Notes: generated by a model not told the origin, from the letters alone. A stretch of 64,000 bases of DNA from Parvularcula lutaonensis (GCF_014651915.1 NZ_BMXU01000002.1:439507-503506); one strand, 5' to 3'. Numbered from the stretch's first letter, positions 1 through 9,170 are shown. Translations and numbers: made by a program.

Positions 1-750
1 GACAGGAAAACGACGGAGCTGCTGGGCATCCCCTTCGACCACCTGTCGGGCGAGGCCATCTGTGAACGGATCGCCGAAGCTGCCGCGAGGAAAGATAGGC
101 TGTGGATCTCCACCGCCAATCTCGACTGGGTCGTGTTGGCGCGGGCCAATGAGGATTTCAGGCGAACACTGATGAATTCGGACCTGGTCACCTGTGATGG
201 TGCCCCGGTGATGATTCTCTCCCGACTCGCCGGGAAGCCTCTCCCTCACCGGGTGACGGGGGTCGAGATCTTCGAGCGACTGATGGCCGGCGAAGGCGGC
301 GCTTTGCGGATCGGCTTCTTCGGGGCGGAGAATGACGAAGCCGTCAGGGCATCTGAGGCTCTCAACCGGTCCGAGACGCCGCTGATCGGTGCGGGAGGGT
401 ACAATCCGGGTCATGGATCAGTCGATGACCTGAGTGCTGACCGCCATATCGAAGCCCTGAATGCCATGGAGGCGGACATGCTCGTCCTCGCCCTCGGTGC
501 CGTGAAGGCCCAAGCGTGGATCGAGCGCAATCTCGACAGGCTCAACGCTCCGGTCCTGGCCCATCTCGGCGCGGTGGTCAGGCACGTCTCCGGCGATACG
601 GTCCCCGCGCCGAAGATCCTCTCAAGAACCGGCTTTGAGTGGGCATACCGGGCGGTGAAGGAACCTGCCGTGCGGTCGCGCTATCTCAGCAACTTCGCGG
701 CGCTTCCCGGCCTGACCCTGGCGGCGCTGGGTGAGCGCCGGGACGCCTAG
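1..750 (+). CDS. WecG/TagA/CpsF family glycosyltransferase (5' partial)
   Basis: The reading frame is open from base 1, so the true start lies outside the window and about 249 C-terminal residues are visible. The order NLDWVVLARAN, then a TCDGAP segment, then HRVTGVEIFERL matches the WecG/TagA/CpsF family, which transfers N-acetyl-hexosamine-type sugars to lipid-linked acceptors for surface polysaccharide or teichoic-acid-like linkage units. The Asp of CDGAP sits where the family has its conserved active-site Asp. Family members are about 240 residues, so little is missing. The stop overlaps the stop of the convergent downstream gene by 4 bp. The exact sugar cannot be told from sequence. Confidence 0.85.
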   Translation, partial: DRKTTELLGIPFDHLSGEAICERIAEAAARKDRLWISTANLDWVVLARANEDFRRTLMNSDLVTCDGAPVMILSRLAGKPLPHRVTGVEIFERLMAGEGGALRIGFFGAENDEAVRASEALNRSETPLIGAGGYNPGHGSVDDLSADRHIEALNAMEADMLVLALGAVKAQAWIERNLDRLNAPVLAHLGAVVRHVSGDTVPAPKILSRTGFEWAYRAVKEPAVRSRYLSNFAALPGLTLAALGERRDA

Positions 751-1877
751 CGGCTCTCGCCGCGCTTGAGCGGTTCGACCTCGCCATCGTCCGAGAGAAG
801 GATGGCCACGGGGCGGGTCGCGTCAAATTGCGCCAGGATGATCATCATCGCGACCGTCATCGGTACGCAGAGGAACATCCCGGCAATCCCCCATAGGGAG
901 CCCCAGCTTGCAAGGCTGAGGAGGATGACAAGCGGCGAGAGGTTCAGCGACCGCCCCATCATCCTGGGCTCGATCAGGCTGCCGACGACCTGCTGTGCCG
1001 TGGTGAGCAGCACACCAGTGAGGATGAACAAGGTCACCCCGCCACCTGGCTGCACCAGCGCCAGGACAGTCGGCAGCATCACGGCAATGATCGAACCGAT
1101 GACCGGGATGAAGTTGAGCGCAAAGATCAGTAGCGCCCAGAAACCTGCAAAGTCGATGCTCAAGAAGGTCATGATGATGAAGGAGATCATCGCGACCATC
1201 AGACTTGTGAGCGTCTTCACGGAGATATATTCGCGGACGAGGCGGCCGATATCGTCAATGACATCCGAGACCAGGCGTTCGGCACCGTGCGGGCCTGCGA
1301 TCCGCGTGACTTTCTTCATGAACTGCCCCCGCTCGACCAGCATAAAAGCCGTGTAGAGGAGAACGGTGACCAGGCTGCCGATTGCACCGCTCGCAATCGA
1401 AGCGAAATTGCCGAGATAGCCCTGGACGACCGCTATTGCGTTATCCTGCAGAGTGTCGAGGGCGCTTTCGAGATCCGGGCCGATGCCAGGCAGGCTCATC
1501 GCATAGGCGTTGAACCCCGACCAGATCTCGACCAGGCGGGCATTGTAGCTCGGTGCTGCCGCGATGACCGCCTCGATATTGGTCCTGATGATTGCAACCA
1601 GCACGAAAAGCACGAACACGATCGCGGCGAAGGCCAGTGTGAAAGCTGCGCCTTCCGGCAGCAGTGCGCCGAGCACCGGGAGGCGTTCGATGCGCCTCTT
1701 CACGGTAACGATCAGGAAGCTGAGGAAAGCAGCAATGACCAGGGGGATCAGGACGCCCTGCCCGATCCAGAGGACAAAACCGACCATGACGAACAGCCCT
1801 GCGCCGTTGAACAGCGCAGGCAGGGAACGGCGCGGCTTTGCGCCGGTCTCGACGCTTCCGACGACGGGGGTGGTCAT
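747..1877 (-). CDS. AI-2E family transporter (PerM/YdiK-like membrane protein)
   Basis: A 376-residue polytopic protein. A short charged N-terminus precedes two hydrophobic helices, a further helix, a soluble central stretch (about residues 100-170), then several helices including a NFIPVIGSIIAVMLP segment. That segment and the late EPRMMGRSLNLSPL motif are typical of the PerM/AI-2E exporter superfamily. Members export autoinducer-2 or act as Na+/H+ antiporters, so substrate is unassigned. The start overlaps the stop of the upstream MFS gene by 4 bp, so the two are probably one transcript. The C-terminus is cytoplasmic and charged. Confidence 0.85.
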   Translation of the reverse strand: MTTPVVGSVETGAKPRRSLPALFNGAGLFVMVGFVLWIGQGVLIPLVIAAFLSFLIVTVKRRIERLPVLGALLPEGAAFTLAFAAIVFVLFVLVAIIRTNIEAVIAAAPSYNARLVEIWSGFNAYAMSLPGIGPDLESALDTLQDNAIAVVQGYLGNFASIASGAIGSLVTVLLYTAFMLVERGQFMKKVTRIAGPHGAERLVSDVIDDIGRLVREYISVKTLTSLMVAMISFIIMTFLSIDFAGFWALLIFALNFIPVIGSIIAVMLPTVLALVQPGGGVTLFILTGVLLTTAQQVVGSLIEPRMMGRSLNLSPLVILLSLASWGSLWGIAGMFLCVPMTVAMMIILAQFDATRPVAILLSDDGEVEPLKRGESR

Positions 1878-3613
1878 GCGGTCTCAGGCTCCGGCGCAAC
1901 GATCTCCTTGGGCGGATAGCGTTTTTGGAGATGCGCGACGAGGATCACGAGCAGTCCTGCGGGGATGGCGTAGCTTGCGGTGAGAAGGAAGAAATTCACC
2001 CAGCCAAGCGCCTCGACCATCATGCCCGAGAAGCCTGCCACGAACTTGTTGAGAATGGCGTAGACAGAGCTGAACAATGCGTACTGCGTCGCTGCATTGG
2101 CGGGATCCACGAGGCTCGAGAGATAGGCGATGAAGACCGTCGTGACGAAGCCGCCAGCGATATTGTCCGCACAGATCGCATAAAGAAGAAGATCGACATC
2201 TTCCGACGTCGCCACCCCTGCGAACCAGGCGTAGGCACCATTGGTGACGAGGGTCAGGACAGCGCCAAGGACGAGGCTGCGGGTCAGGCCAAAGGCTGTC
2301 GCCGCGACGCCGCCGAGGAACAGTCCAAAGAAGGTCGCGATCACGCCTGGCACCGACTGGATGCCGCCCACCACAGCCTTCTCGAAGCCAAGATCGGCGT
2401 AGAGCGGCACCGCCATCACGCCCATGGTGAAATCGGAAAGCCTGTAGATCAGGACAAGGATGAAGATCGGGATCAGCACCTTTCCGAACCTGTCCCAGAT
2501 CTGAAGGAACGGCGTGGCATAGAGGACGAAGACACGTCCCCGCGGAATGCCTTCGTCAGTCAGTGAGAGCTGGCCACCGGCCGACCGCGAGGCACCGACG
2601 ACCGCACAGGCAAGCCCGATGATCGCCGCGACTGTCAGCAGGACGACGACCAGCTTGGCGAACTGCTCGTTCTCAGGCAGCACGCCGAGGCCCTCCAGGA
2701 CAGGCCCAGAATAAACCGTGAGAACGCCAAGTCCCGCGATGAGCGCGCGCCACGCAAGTGGCGTTCTGGTGCCCTTGAAAACGGAGCGCCCGAGCGCGAG
2801 TCCTGCGAGGGCGGTGAACGCCACTGCGTTGATGAGAATGTCCCATGCATTCATCCACGCGAGCACCTTGGCGACCGCGAAGAGCCCAAGCGCGACTGCA
2901 ACGGCCTGTGGCGGGCCTGCAAAAAGCGGCAGCTCGCCGAGCCGGACCGTTTTCTTGATGGACTTCGGCTCACGGATGATGAGAACCAGCGCCGCGGTGA
3001 GGCCCATGGCTGCGGCCATGACCAGGTAACTGACGAGCCACGATGCAATCCCTGCTATGACGAGTGCAAGGCCCGAGAAGATCAGGGCACCGCGGTATCC
3101 GAGCGAGTAGGAGGCGGCCATGCTGGCCTGCGCTTCGGACGGCGCGCTTTCGATCCGCCATGCGTCGATCGAGACGTCCAGCGTTGCGCCCGAGAAGGCG
3201 AGCAGCATCGCACCGAGGACAGTCTGGGTCAGGCCCTCGGACGGGTCACTGGTGCCTATAAGGATGAGTCCGAGGACTGTTCCGAGGATCGACGTCACCA
3301 TCCATGACCGCCTGTGGCCCAGCCGATCGGTGAGCGGTCCCAGGCGCAACCTGTCGATGATCGGCGCCCAGACGAATTTGAAGGAATAGAAGAGCCCCAG
3401 CCAGTAGAAGTACCCAATGGTCGATAGCTCGACCCCCTCCTCGCGCAGCCAGAACGCGGTTTTCTGGTAGACGAGATAAAGCGGCAAGCCCGAGGCGAAG
3501 CCGAGCATCAGCATCGCCGCCATTTCGGGCTTCGTGTAGGGGCGAACGGTGCGCCAGAACCAACCCTTGTCGGGATGTTCGGCGGGGGCTGCGGCTGCCT
3601 GGGTTTCGCTCAT
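1874..3613 (-). CDS. MFS permease, AmpG-like (putative muropeptide transporter)
   Basis: A 579-residue major facilitator protein. Residues about 37-100 contain GFASGLPLYLVYQ, FKFVWAPIIDRL and the loop GHRRSWM, the pattern of AmpG, the inner-membrane permease that imports GlcNAc-anhydroMurNAc peptides during cell-wall recycling. It is longer than E. coli AmpG (about 490) because of an extra hydrophobic block in the middle (about residues 235-330), a common feature of alphaproteobacterial homologues. It is the first gene of a two-gene operon with the AI-2E-type protein. The substrate is inferred from family only. Confidence 0.8.
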   Translation of the reverse strand: MSETQAAAAPAEHPDKGWFWRTVRPYTKPEMAAMLMLGFASGLPLYLVYQKTAFWLREEGVELSTIGYFYWLGLFYSFKFVWAPIIDRLRLGPLTDRLGHRRSWMVTSILGTVLGLILIGTSDPSEGLTQTVLGAMLLAFSGATLDVSIDAWRIESAPSEAQASMAASYSLGYRGALIFSGLALVIAGIASWLVSYLVMAAAMGLTAALVLIIREPKSIKKTVRLGELPLFAGPPQAVAVALGLFAVAKVLAWMNAWDILINAVAFTALAGLALGRSVFKGTRTPLAWRALIAGLGVLTVYSGPVLEGLGVLPENEQFAKLVVVLLTVAAIIGLACAVVGASRSAGGQLSLTDEGIPRGRVFVLYATPFLQIWDRFGKVLIPIFILVLIYRLSDFTMGVMAVPLYADLGFEKAVVGGIQSVPGVIATFFGLFLGGVAATAFGLTRSLVLGAVLTLVTNGAYAWFAGVATSEDVDLLLYAICADNIAGGFVTTVFIAYLSSLVDPANAATQYALFSSVYAILNKFVAGFSGMMVEALGWVNFFLLTASYAIPAGLLVILVAHLQKRYPPKEIVAPEPETA

Positions 3614-3664
3614 CCCGGAAACCTAGCCCGGCTTGGCTTCGCGCTGTTTAAAAATCTGGAGAGA

Positions 3665-3685
3665 GCCGGGCCGTCAAAGCCCGGC
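3665..3685 (-). terminator. Possible weak terminator hairpin over a stop codon
   Basis: A perfect 7-bp GC-rich inverted repeat (gccgggc / gcccggc) with a 7-nt loop overlaps the stop codon of the minus-strand lipoprotein gene. On the minus strand a T-run (five T) follows only after about 10 nt, so this is a weak intrinsic terminator at best. Confidence 0.3.
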
Positions 3686-4084
3686 AGTGCAACTGGGGAA
3701 GCTGGGCGGCGCATCGCCTGAAACCAGCGGGCCGGTGGTCAGGGTCTGCACCATGCCGCCTGCCGGGGCGACGATGGCGATGACGCGGCAACGGGGAAGG
3801 TCATAGCGGCGGAATTCGTTAAGCCCCTCGCGGCGGATGAGGGCCGGGCGACCCACAAGGGCCTCGAGCTGCGCGACTTCCCGACCGATAAAGGTCGAAG
3901 CGTCCGGACCCGGCCGCAGGCCCGCGGACGAGCCTTGCTGCCCTGTCTCCCTGCCGATGAGCGCGCCCAGGGGATCCGAGCCGCCCGCATCGCGCCCCGA
4001 GCCTGCACAGGCCGTAAGGACGAGGGCCATGGACAGGAGCCATGCTCCGCCGTTAATCCGCGGGTTTCGAAACAGGGAATCCAT
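3674..4084 (-). CDS. Small hypothetical lipoprotein
   Basis: A 136-residue product. The N-terminus has basic residues (R6, R9), a hydrophobic stretch and the lipobox LTAC, so it is predicted to be a lipoprotein anchored after signal peptidase II cleavage. The mature part is rich in Gly/Pro/Ser and ends in a domain resembling other small alphaproteobacterial lipoproteins, with LVGRPALIRREG followed by a CRVIAIVAP strand and a C-terminal Cys. Its function is unknown. The start is at 4084 (or 4087, an adjacent ATG) and overlaps the ATG of the divergent adenosine kinase gene at 4086. No clear Shine-Dalgarno is visible for either choice, so the start is uncertain. Confidence 0.6.
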   Translation of the reverse strand: MDSLFRNPRINGGAWLLSMALVLTACAGSGRDAGGSDPLGALIGRETGQQGSSAGLRPGPDASTFIGREVAQLEALVGRPALIRREGLNEFRRYDLPRCRVIAIVAPAGGMVQTLTTGPLVSGDAPPSFPSCTAGL

Positions 4085-4085
4085 C

Positions 4086-5084
4086 ATGGGCGAAGTCCAG
4101 GTCGCTGCACTTGGTAATGCGATAGTCGATGTCCTCGGCGAGGTCGATGACGCGTTTATCGACAGGTATGACATCATTCGCGGGGGCATGGCGCTGATCG
4201 ATGCAGATCGCGCGGCGATGCTCACCGATGCGTTCGGCGCGACGACGCACAGGGTCGCTGGCGGATCGGCCGGCAACTCGCTGGCGTGCATTGCGAGCCT
4301 CGGCGGCTCCGCGCGCTTCATCGGCACTGTCGCCGATGACGAGCTTGGGACCACCTACCGCGAATCAATGCGCTCGGTCGGGGTCAAGTTCGATACGCCA
4401 GCGCGCAAGGGCGATACGCCGACCGGTCGCTGCCTGATCGCTGTCACCCCGGACGCCGAGCGTTCCATGCAGACCTTTCTCGGCGTCGCCGGCGACATTC
4501 GCATCGAAGACCTCCAGCCCGGTGACGTGGAGGAGGCGCAGGTCTTCTTCATCGAAGGCTATCACTTCGAAACTGAAGCGAGCCGTGCCACCTGTGTCGA
4601 AGCCGCGAACCGCGCCAAGGATTCAGGCCGCTTCACGGCTATCACACTGGCGGACAGCGGCATGGTCCAGCGCCACCTCGAACCGCTACGCCAGTTCATC
4701 AGCGAGAAGATCGACATCGTCTTCGCCAACAAGGACGAAGCCATCGAGCTCACCGGAAAGTCCGACCCGCTCGAAGCGGCGCAGGCCATGCGCGAATTGT
4801 CGAAGTGGGGCGTCGTGACGATGAGCGGCGATGGCTCCTACGTCTTTGGCCCTGAAGGCGAGATCGAGAAGGTCGACGCCATCGCTCCGGAGCAACTGGT
4901 CGACACGACCGGCGCGGGCGACGCGTATGCGGCGGGCTGGCTCTACGGCTTCACCAAGTGCATGCCTCTGAAAGAGTGCGGGAGGCTGGGCTCTCTGGCG
5001 GCTTCGGAAGTGATCAGCCACTACGGCGCACGCCCGGAGAAGAACCTCCGCGAGCTGGCCGAGGAGCACGGGTTCGTCGCGTAA
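4086..5084 (+). CDS. Adenosine kinase (PfkB carbohydrate kinase family)
   Basis: A 332-residue ribokinase-fold kinase that would phosphorylate adenosine to AMP with ATP. An N-terminal AALGNAIVDVLGEVDD strand, the substrate motif GGSAGNSL, and the C-terminal DTTGAGDAYAAGW signature (anion hole and catalytic Asp) are all present. ATG at 4086 is chosen because the family homology begins there and AGGGA lies 7 nt upstream. An in-frame ORF extends upstream to 3837 but that part is antisense to the lipoprotein gene. The alphaproteobacterial branch of PfkB proteins is usually annotated adenosine kinase; other nucleoside or sugar substrates are possible. Confidence 0.87.
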   Translation: MGEVQVAALGNAIVDVLGEVDDAFIDRYDIIRGGMALIDADRAAMLTDAFGATTHRVAGGSAGNSLACIASLGGSARFIGTVADDELGTTYRESMRSVGVKFDTPARKGDTPTGRCLIAVTPDAERSMQTFLGVAGDIRIEDLQPGDVEEAQVFFIEGYHFETEASRATCVEAANRAKDSGRFTAITLADSGMVQRHLEPLRQFISEKIDIVFANKDEAIELTGKSDPLEAAQAMRELSKWGVVTMSGDGSYVFGPEGEIEKVDAIAPEQLVDTTGAGDAYAAGWLYGFTKCMPLKECGRLGSLAASEVISHYGARPEKNLRELAEEHGFVA

Positions 5085-5086
5085 GC

Positions 5087-6220
5087 CTACTGAACTTCCT
5101 CGCCGGGGTCGGTGGTCCGTTCATCGACGATCGTGACTGTCGCGCCCCGGCGACGCAACTTCCGGATGAGCTGGATCTGCTTTTCCCTGTACTCCCGGTA
5201 CATCGACTGCTTCTGGAATTGCTGCCCCGGCGGTCCGAAGCCCAGGCCATCGAGATTGTCCGTCAGCGGTTCGACCACCGGGCCGTTCATGCCGCCCATG
5301 AGGTCGGCAACCCGGTCTTCATACTCGGCAAATCCGAACTCCTCCGTTGTCCGCACAATCGCCGCCACCTCCTCCTCGGCATAGGCGAGGAGGTGGTCGC
5401 GCAGGTCTTCGGGCCAGTCAGGGAAGAGATAGGGCCGTGCCTCGGCGTAGTGGCGTGAGACCAGTGTCGGACCGAAGGTGTTCTGCACTCCCCTCAGCGA
5501 GTTGACGAATTCCTTCGCATTGTCGGTGAGGTCAGCAGACATGGTCGCGCCCTTCCACGCCTCGCGCCGGATGTTCGGGCTACCGAGGTCGCCGTGGAAG
5601 AAGCCATAGATCACGCGGGGGTCTGACCAGTTGGTGTAGACAATCCTTGTGCGGATGTCCCTCAGCGACAATGGTACCCCCTTGATCGTCACCAGCTTTG
5701 CGTCGTGCAAACTGGCACCATCACCCAGAGGCTCGATCCGGGAAGGATAACGAACGGGGTAGGTCCGTGCGATCTCACGGATGACGAGCAGGTTGTGCAG
5801 GTTGAACCAGTAGGCAAGCTGCTCGTTGCGCGGCAGTGCGGTCAGGTCGCGCGTATTGCCGATCTCCACGAGGCTCTCTACCCAGTCGGCGACATTGTGC
5901 TTCGTGGTCGGAAGAAATTCCGAAAACAGGATCTTGTTTCCTTCAAGACGCAAGGGAGACGTGTGGCCATAGCGCACCCTTGTGCCCGTCGGCGTGTCTA
6001 CTGACGGTGCCCGGATCCGCAAGGAGCGTCCGGTCTCGACGACATAAGCGGTCAGGAATTCATCGACGATTGCATAGTCGAGGTCCGAGGTGTTCTTTGG
6101 CGCGGGCGTGAAGACGGCGAATGCCGGATCGCGCTCATCTGCCTTCTGCGAAGGAGCTTCCGTCGCACAAGCGACCAACAAAAGCATCGCGGATACAAAG
6201 CTCGCTCGCAGCACAGCCAC
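5087..6220 (-). CDS. DUF547 domain lipoprotein
   Basis: A 377-residue protein with a lipoprotein-type leader ending in LLVAC at residues 14-18, so it is expected to be exported and lipid-anchored. The central region (about 100-250) carries the DUF547 hallmark: YWFNLHNLLVIREI, then a conserved stretch with SLRDIR and a DPRVIYGFFHGDLGSPNI segment. DUF547 proteins are widespread in marine proteobacteria and have no firm biochemical role. The gene converges on the adenosine kinase with 2 nt between the stops. The C-terminus (about 330-377) is Gln/Arg rich and charged. Confidence 0.85.
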   Translation of the reverse strand: MAVLRASFVSAMLLLVACATEAPSQKADERDPAFAVFTPAPKNTSDLDYAIVDEFLTAYVVETGRSLRIRAPSVDTPTGTRVRYGHTSPLRLEGNKILFSEFLPTTKHNVADWVESLVEIGNTRDLTALPRNEQLAYWFNLHNLLVIREIARTYPVRYPSRIEPLGDGASLHDAKLVTIKGVPLSLRDIRTRIVYTNWSDPRVIYGFFHGDLGSPNIRREAWKGATMSADLTDNAKEFVNSLRGVQNTFGPTLVSRHYAEARPYLFPDWPEDLRDHLLAYAEEEVAAIVRTTEEFGFAEYEDRVADLMGGMNGPVVEPLTDNLDGLGFGPPGQQFQKQSMYREYREKQIQLIRKLRRRGATVTIVDERTTDPGEEVQ

Positions 6221-6284
6221 CTCTCTTTCCCTGGAAGGAGAGCCTAACGCCTGATCCGGCTGCGCCTAGCCTTTTCGGCAAAGC

Positions 6285-6617
6285 CTATCGGCGCTTGCGC
6301 GAAGCCTTTTCCGCGATGCCCGACACGCCTGCCCTACGGTCCAGCTCGTCGGCGACGTCATCGAAGCTCGCGCCATTGGCTTCGAGCAGGACGGCGAGGT
6401 GATAGAAAACATCGGCGCTCTCTGCGACGAGCTCTTTCCTGTCACCCTTGGCCCCGGCGAGGGCTGCCTCGACGCCTTCTTCGCCGAGCTTCTTGGCGCA
6501 TTTCTCCCGGCCATCGGACAGGAGTTTCGCCGTGTAGGAGCTTTCCGGATCATCACCCTTGCGCGCAGTGATGCGCCTGGTCAGGGCGTCGAGGGCGGGA
6601 CCGATCTTGCCTACCAT
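6285..6617 (-). CDS. hisE: Phosphoribosyl-ATP pyrophosphatase HisE
   Basis: A 110-residue all-alpha MazG-like hydrolase that converts phosphoribosyl-ATP to phosphoribosyl-AMP in histidine biosynthesis. The sequence shows [28 protein letters not shown] followed by [17 protein letters not shown], giving the acidic EExxE/ExxD metal-binding helices of the family. It is a stand-alone HisE; HisI is not in this window. It is the last gene of the hisHAFE run and its start overlaps the end of hisF by 7 bp, implying translational coupling. Confidence 0.95.
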   Translation of the reverse strand: MVGKIGPALDALTRRITARKGDDPESSYTAKLLSDGREKCAKKLGEEGVEAALAGAKGDRKELVAESADVFYHLAVLLEANGASFDDVADELDRRAGVSGIAEKASRKRR

Positions 6618-7378
6618 GTGACACGCACGGGAATGCCGTCCTCCTGCATGGCTCTTTTTGCCTCTTCGATCGTGTACGTCCCGAAGTGAAAGATCGATGC
6701 GGCAAGAACGGCAGACGCGCCGCCTTCGGTGACGGCGTCGCTGAGATGCTGAAGTTCGCCTGCGCCGCCTGATGCGATGACCGGAATGTTGACTGCGTCC
6801 GTCACGGCACGGAGGAGTTCGAGGTCATAGCCGGTCTTCACACCGTCCCGGTCCATCGAAGTCAGCAGGATTTCTCCCGCGCCCCTGCGCTCCGCCTCGC
6901 GCGCGAATTCGACGGCGTCGATGCCGGTCGGCTTCCGCCCCCCATGGGTGAAGATTTCCCACTTGCCCGGGGCGACATTCTTCGCGTCGATGGCGCAGAC
7001 CACGGCCTGGCTGCCCGCCGCCATGGCGCCCTCGGTCAGCACGGATGGGTCACGCACCGCTGCGGAGTTGATCGCAATCTTGTCGGCGCCTGCCTTGAGA
7101 AGGGCCAGCACATCATCCGCAGACCGAACGCCGCCGCCAACCGTCAGGGGGCAGAGGGCTTCCATTGCCGTGCGGGTGACGGTCTCGAGCAGGGTGCCGC
7201 GATCCTCGTGGCTCGCGGTGATATCGAGGAAGCAGATCTCGTCCGCACCCGCGGCGGCGTAGGCTGCGGCGGCTTCGACGGGGTCGCCTGCGTCGCGCAA
7301 ATCGACGAAATTGACTCCCTTCACCACGCGGCCGTCCTTGACGTCGAGACAGGGGATCAGGCGGGTCTTCAGCGTCAT
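6611..7378 (-). CDS. hisF: Imidazole glycerol phosphate synthase cyclase subunit HisF
   Basis: A 255-residue (beta/alpha)8 barrel. HisF takes ammonia from HisH and PRFAR to make imidazole glycerol phosphate and AICAR. The two catalytic Asp motifs are visible: [13 protein letters not shown] near the N-terminus and [13 protein letters not shown] in the middle. The phosphate-binding GGG and ASGGAG loops are also present. Length is typical. It overlaps hisA by 4 bp upstream and hisE by 7 bp downstream. Confidence 0.97.
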   Translation of the reverse strand: MTLKTRLIPCLDVKDGRVVKGVNFVDLRDAGDPVEAAAAYAAAGADEICFLDITASHEDRGTLLETVTRTAMEALCPLTVGGGVRSADDVLALLKAGADKIAINSAAVRDPSVLTEGAMAAGSQAVVCAIDAKNVAPGKWEIFTHGGRKPTGIDAVEFAREAERRGAGEILLTSMDRDGVKTGYDLELLRAVTDAVNIPVIASGGAGELQHLSDAVTEGGASAVLAASIFHFGTYTIEEAKRAMQEDGIPVRVTW

Positions 7379-8109
7379 GCCTTGACCGCCTCCCGTGCGC
7401 CGAGGGGCGTGACGCGGCCCTCGTAAAGGGCCTTGCCGATGATGGTGCCGATGACACCGTCATTGTAGCACTCGGATAGCGCCGTGATGTCCTCCGCACA
7501 CGAAATACCGCCCGAGGCGATGATGGGGATGGGCGTGGTGCGGGCGAGGGCCCGTGTGGCCTCGATATTGGGTCCTTCGAGTGCGCCGTCGCGGGCGATG
7601 TCGGTGTAGACGATGGCTGCGACAGGTGCGTCTTCGAAGCGCTTCGCGACTTCTTCGGCCGTGACCTGGCTCGCCTCGTCCCAGCCCTCGGTGGCAACAA
7701 AGCCGTCCTTGGCATCAAGGCCGATCACAACCCGGTTCGGGAACTCCTCCGCAGCCTGTCGGGCGAACTCCGGGTTCTTTACGGCAGCGGTGCCAAGGAT
7801 GACGCGGGTCACGCCGAGCTTGAGCCATCGCTCTGCCGTCTGAAGGTCGCGGATGCCGCCTCCGAGCTGCACCGTGGCATCGGTTTCGCGCAGGATGCGC
7901 TCCACCGCTTCCGCATTGGCAGGCTTGCCGGCGAAAGCGCCGTCGAGATCGACGATGTGAAGGCGGTCAAATCCGGCATCGCGGAAGGTCCAGGCTTGCT
8001 GTGCCGGATCGTCCGCATAGGTCTTGGCCGTGTTCATGTCACCGCGCAGCAACCGCACGGCCTTGCCCTCTTTGAGGTCGATGGCTGGCCAGAGCTGGAA
8101 TCCGGTCAT
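7375..8109 (-). CDS. hisA: ProFAR isomerase HisA
   Basis: A 244-residue (beta/alpha)8 barrel isomerase acting just before HisF/HisH. The catalytic Asp motifs are [14 protein letters not shown] at the N-terminus and [14 protein letters not shown] in the middle, with IIASGGI at the phosphate site. ATG at 8109 is chosen because homology starts at [13 protein letters not shown]; the frame stays open upstream to 8265 but that stretch is antisense-type sequence inside hisH. It overlaps hisH and hisF by 4 bp each. Confidence 0.96.
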   Translation of the reverse strand: MTGFQLWPAIDLKEGKAVRLLRGDMNTAKTYADDPAQQAWTFRDAGFDRLHIVDLDGAFAGKPANAEAVERILRETDATVQLGGGIRDLQTAERWLKLGVTRVILGTAAVKNPEFARQAAEEFPNRVVIGLDAKDGFVATEGWDEASQVTAEEVAKRFEDAPVAAIVYTDIARDGALEGPNIEATRALARTTPIPIIASGGISCAEDITALSECYNDGVIGTIIGKALYEGRVTPLGAREAVKA

Positions 8110-8729
8110 GGTCGCCACTCCAGGAAATTCTTGAGGAAGGATAGCCCGTATGCGCCGCTTTTCTCCGGGTGGAACTGGGCGCCGATCACCGTGTCCTTGG
8201 CCACGGCGGCGGGGAAGGTCTCGCCATAGTCGCAGGTGGCGATCACGGCATCCTCGTCTTCGCATTCAAAGACGTAGGAGTGAACGAAATAGGCGTCGCT
8301 GTCTGCAGGCAGGACGGGATGCTCCTTGCGCGCCCGCACATCGTTCCAACCCATGTGCGGCACGCGCAGGCCCTTGGCGTCCAAGGCGCGCACCGTTCCG
8401 GCGATGAGGCCAAGGCCCTCCGTGATCTGATGCTCAAGACCGCGATCGGCGAGGAGCTGCATCCCCACGCAGATGCCGAGAAAGGGCTTTGCCTGTTTCG
8501 AGACCGCTTCGTGGATGGCTTGCTCGACCCCGTCGCGTGCGCGCAGTCCGGCAGCACAGCTGGCAAAGGCGCCCACGCCAGGCAGCACAAGCCGGTCAGC
8601 GGCAAGTAGGGTCTCGGGATCGGCGCTGACTTCCACCCGCCAGTCGGGCGAGGGTGCCGCGCGCTCGAGGCCGCGCTTCGCCGAATGGAGGTTACCGGCG
8701 CCATAGTCGATGAGGCAGACAACAGGCAT
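8106..8729 (-). CDS. hisH: Imidazole glycerol phosphate synthase glutaminase subunit HisH
   Basis: A 207-residue class I glutamine amidotransferase that supplies ammonia to HisF. It starts VVCLIDYGAGNLHS, carries the nucleophile elbow FLGICVGMQLL (Cys) and ends with the His/Glu of AQFHPEKSG, completing the Cys-His-Glu triad. It is the first gene of the overlapped hisHAFE run; a terminator-like hairpin lies between it and the upstream small secreted-protein gene, so it may have its own promoter. Confidence 0.96.
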   Translation of the reverse strand: MPVVCLIDYGAGNLHSAKRGLERAAPSPDWRVEVSADPETLLAADRLVLPGVGAFASCAAGLRARDGVEQAIHEAVSKQAKPFLGICVGMQLLADRGLEHQITEGLGLIAGTVRALDAKGLRVPHMGWNDVRARKEHPVLPADSDAYFVHSYVFECEDEDAVIATCDYGETFPAAVAKDTVIGAQFHPEKSGAYGLSFLKNFLEWRP

Positions 8730-8764
8730 GGCCGAGCGGTTAGCGCGCCCTCGCTGCGGCGCAA

Positions 8765-8795
8765 GAAAAAAGGCGCGCCGATAAGCGGCGCGCCT
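8765..8795 (-). terminator. Intrinsic terminator between the small secreted gene and hisH
   Basis: A perfect 9-bp GC-rich stem (aggcgcgcc at 8771-8779 with ggcgcgcct at 8787-8795, 7-nt loop) is followed on the minus strand by six T and CTT. This is a textbook rho-independent terminator for the 8824-9063 gene, positioned upstream of hisH. Confidence 0.85.
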
Positions 8796-8823
8796 CCCGA
8801 GGCGTATCGCCTCTGGAGAGTGC

Positions 8824-9063
8824 TTACGAGCAGTCCTCGATCGCTTCCATCACTTCCGACGGTGCGTCAGCCAGGTCTTCCGGTGACTGGATCTCGTTGA
8901 AAGCGGCGAGCAGGTCTTCGTCGCCAGCGGCTTTCTCAGCGAGGCAGCTGCAGTCCGACTCGCCGCCATACTCGGCCTGGTAGGCTTGGCAGGCTGCTTC
9001 CAGATCGTCAGCAGATTGAACGGTGGCCATCGCAAGAAGCGACGCGAAGATCGATGCGAACAT
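8824..9063 (-). CDS. Small secreted cysteine-containing protein
   Basis: A 79-residue product with a hydrophobic N-terminus (MFASIFASLLAMATVQSA) that fits a short Sec signal peptide, cleaved near residue 17. The mature part is about 60 residues, strongly acidic, with four Cys (ACQAY, DCSC and a penultimate Cys) that could form disulfides. It is not a recognised family. It lies inside the histidine gene run, between hisB and hisH, but has its own downstream terminator. The ATG is preceded on the minus strand by GGGATAACCTCCACC, whose purine-rich GGAT is only a modest ribosome site. Confidence 0.65.
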   Translation of the reverse strand: MFASIFASLLAMATVQSADDLEAACQAYQAEYGGESDCSCLAEKAAGDEDLLAAFNEIQSPEDLADAPSEVMEAIEDCS

Positions 9064-9170
9064 GGTGGAGGTTATCCCTTTTGGCGTTTCCTAACTGCCC
9101 CTCGGCAGCAAGCGGACCATACCTCGCGTTAACCATCATGCAAGCGCAAGTTTGTGCTCTGGGCAGAAGT

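Noticed and set aside
1287-2566. Long plus-strand ORFs across the AI-2E and MFS genes
   Set aside because: Charged, low-hydrophobic products typical of GC-rich antisense frames; the minus-strand genes have clear family motifs.
3837-4085. N-terminal extension of the adenosine kinase
   Set aside because: Family homology starts at 4086 and the extension is antisense to the lipoprotein gene with no Shine-Dalgarno.
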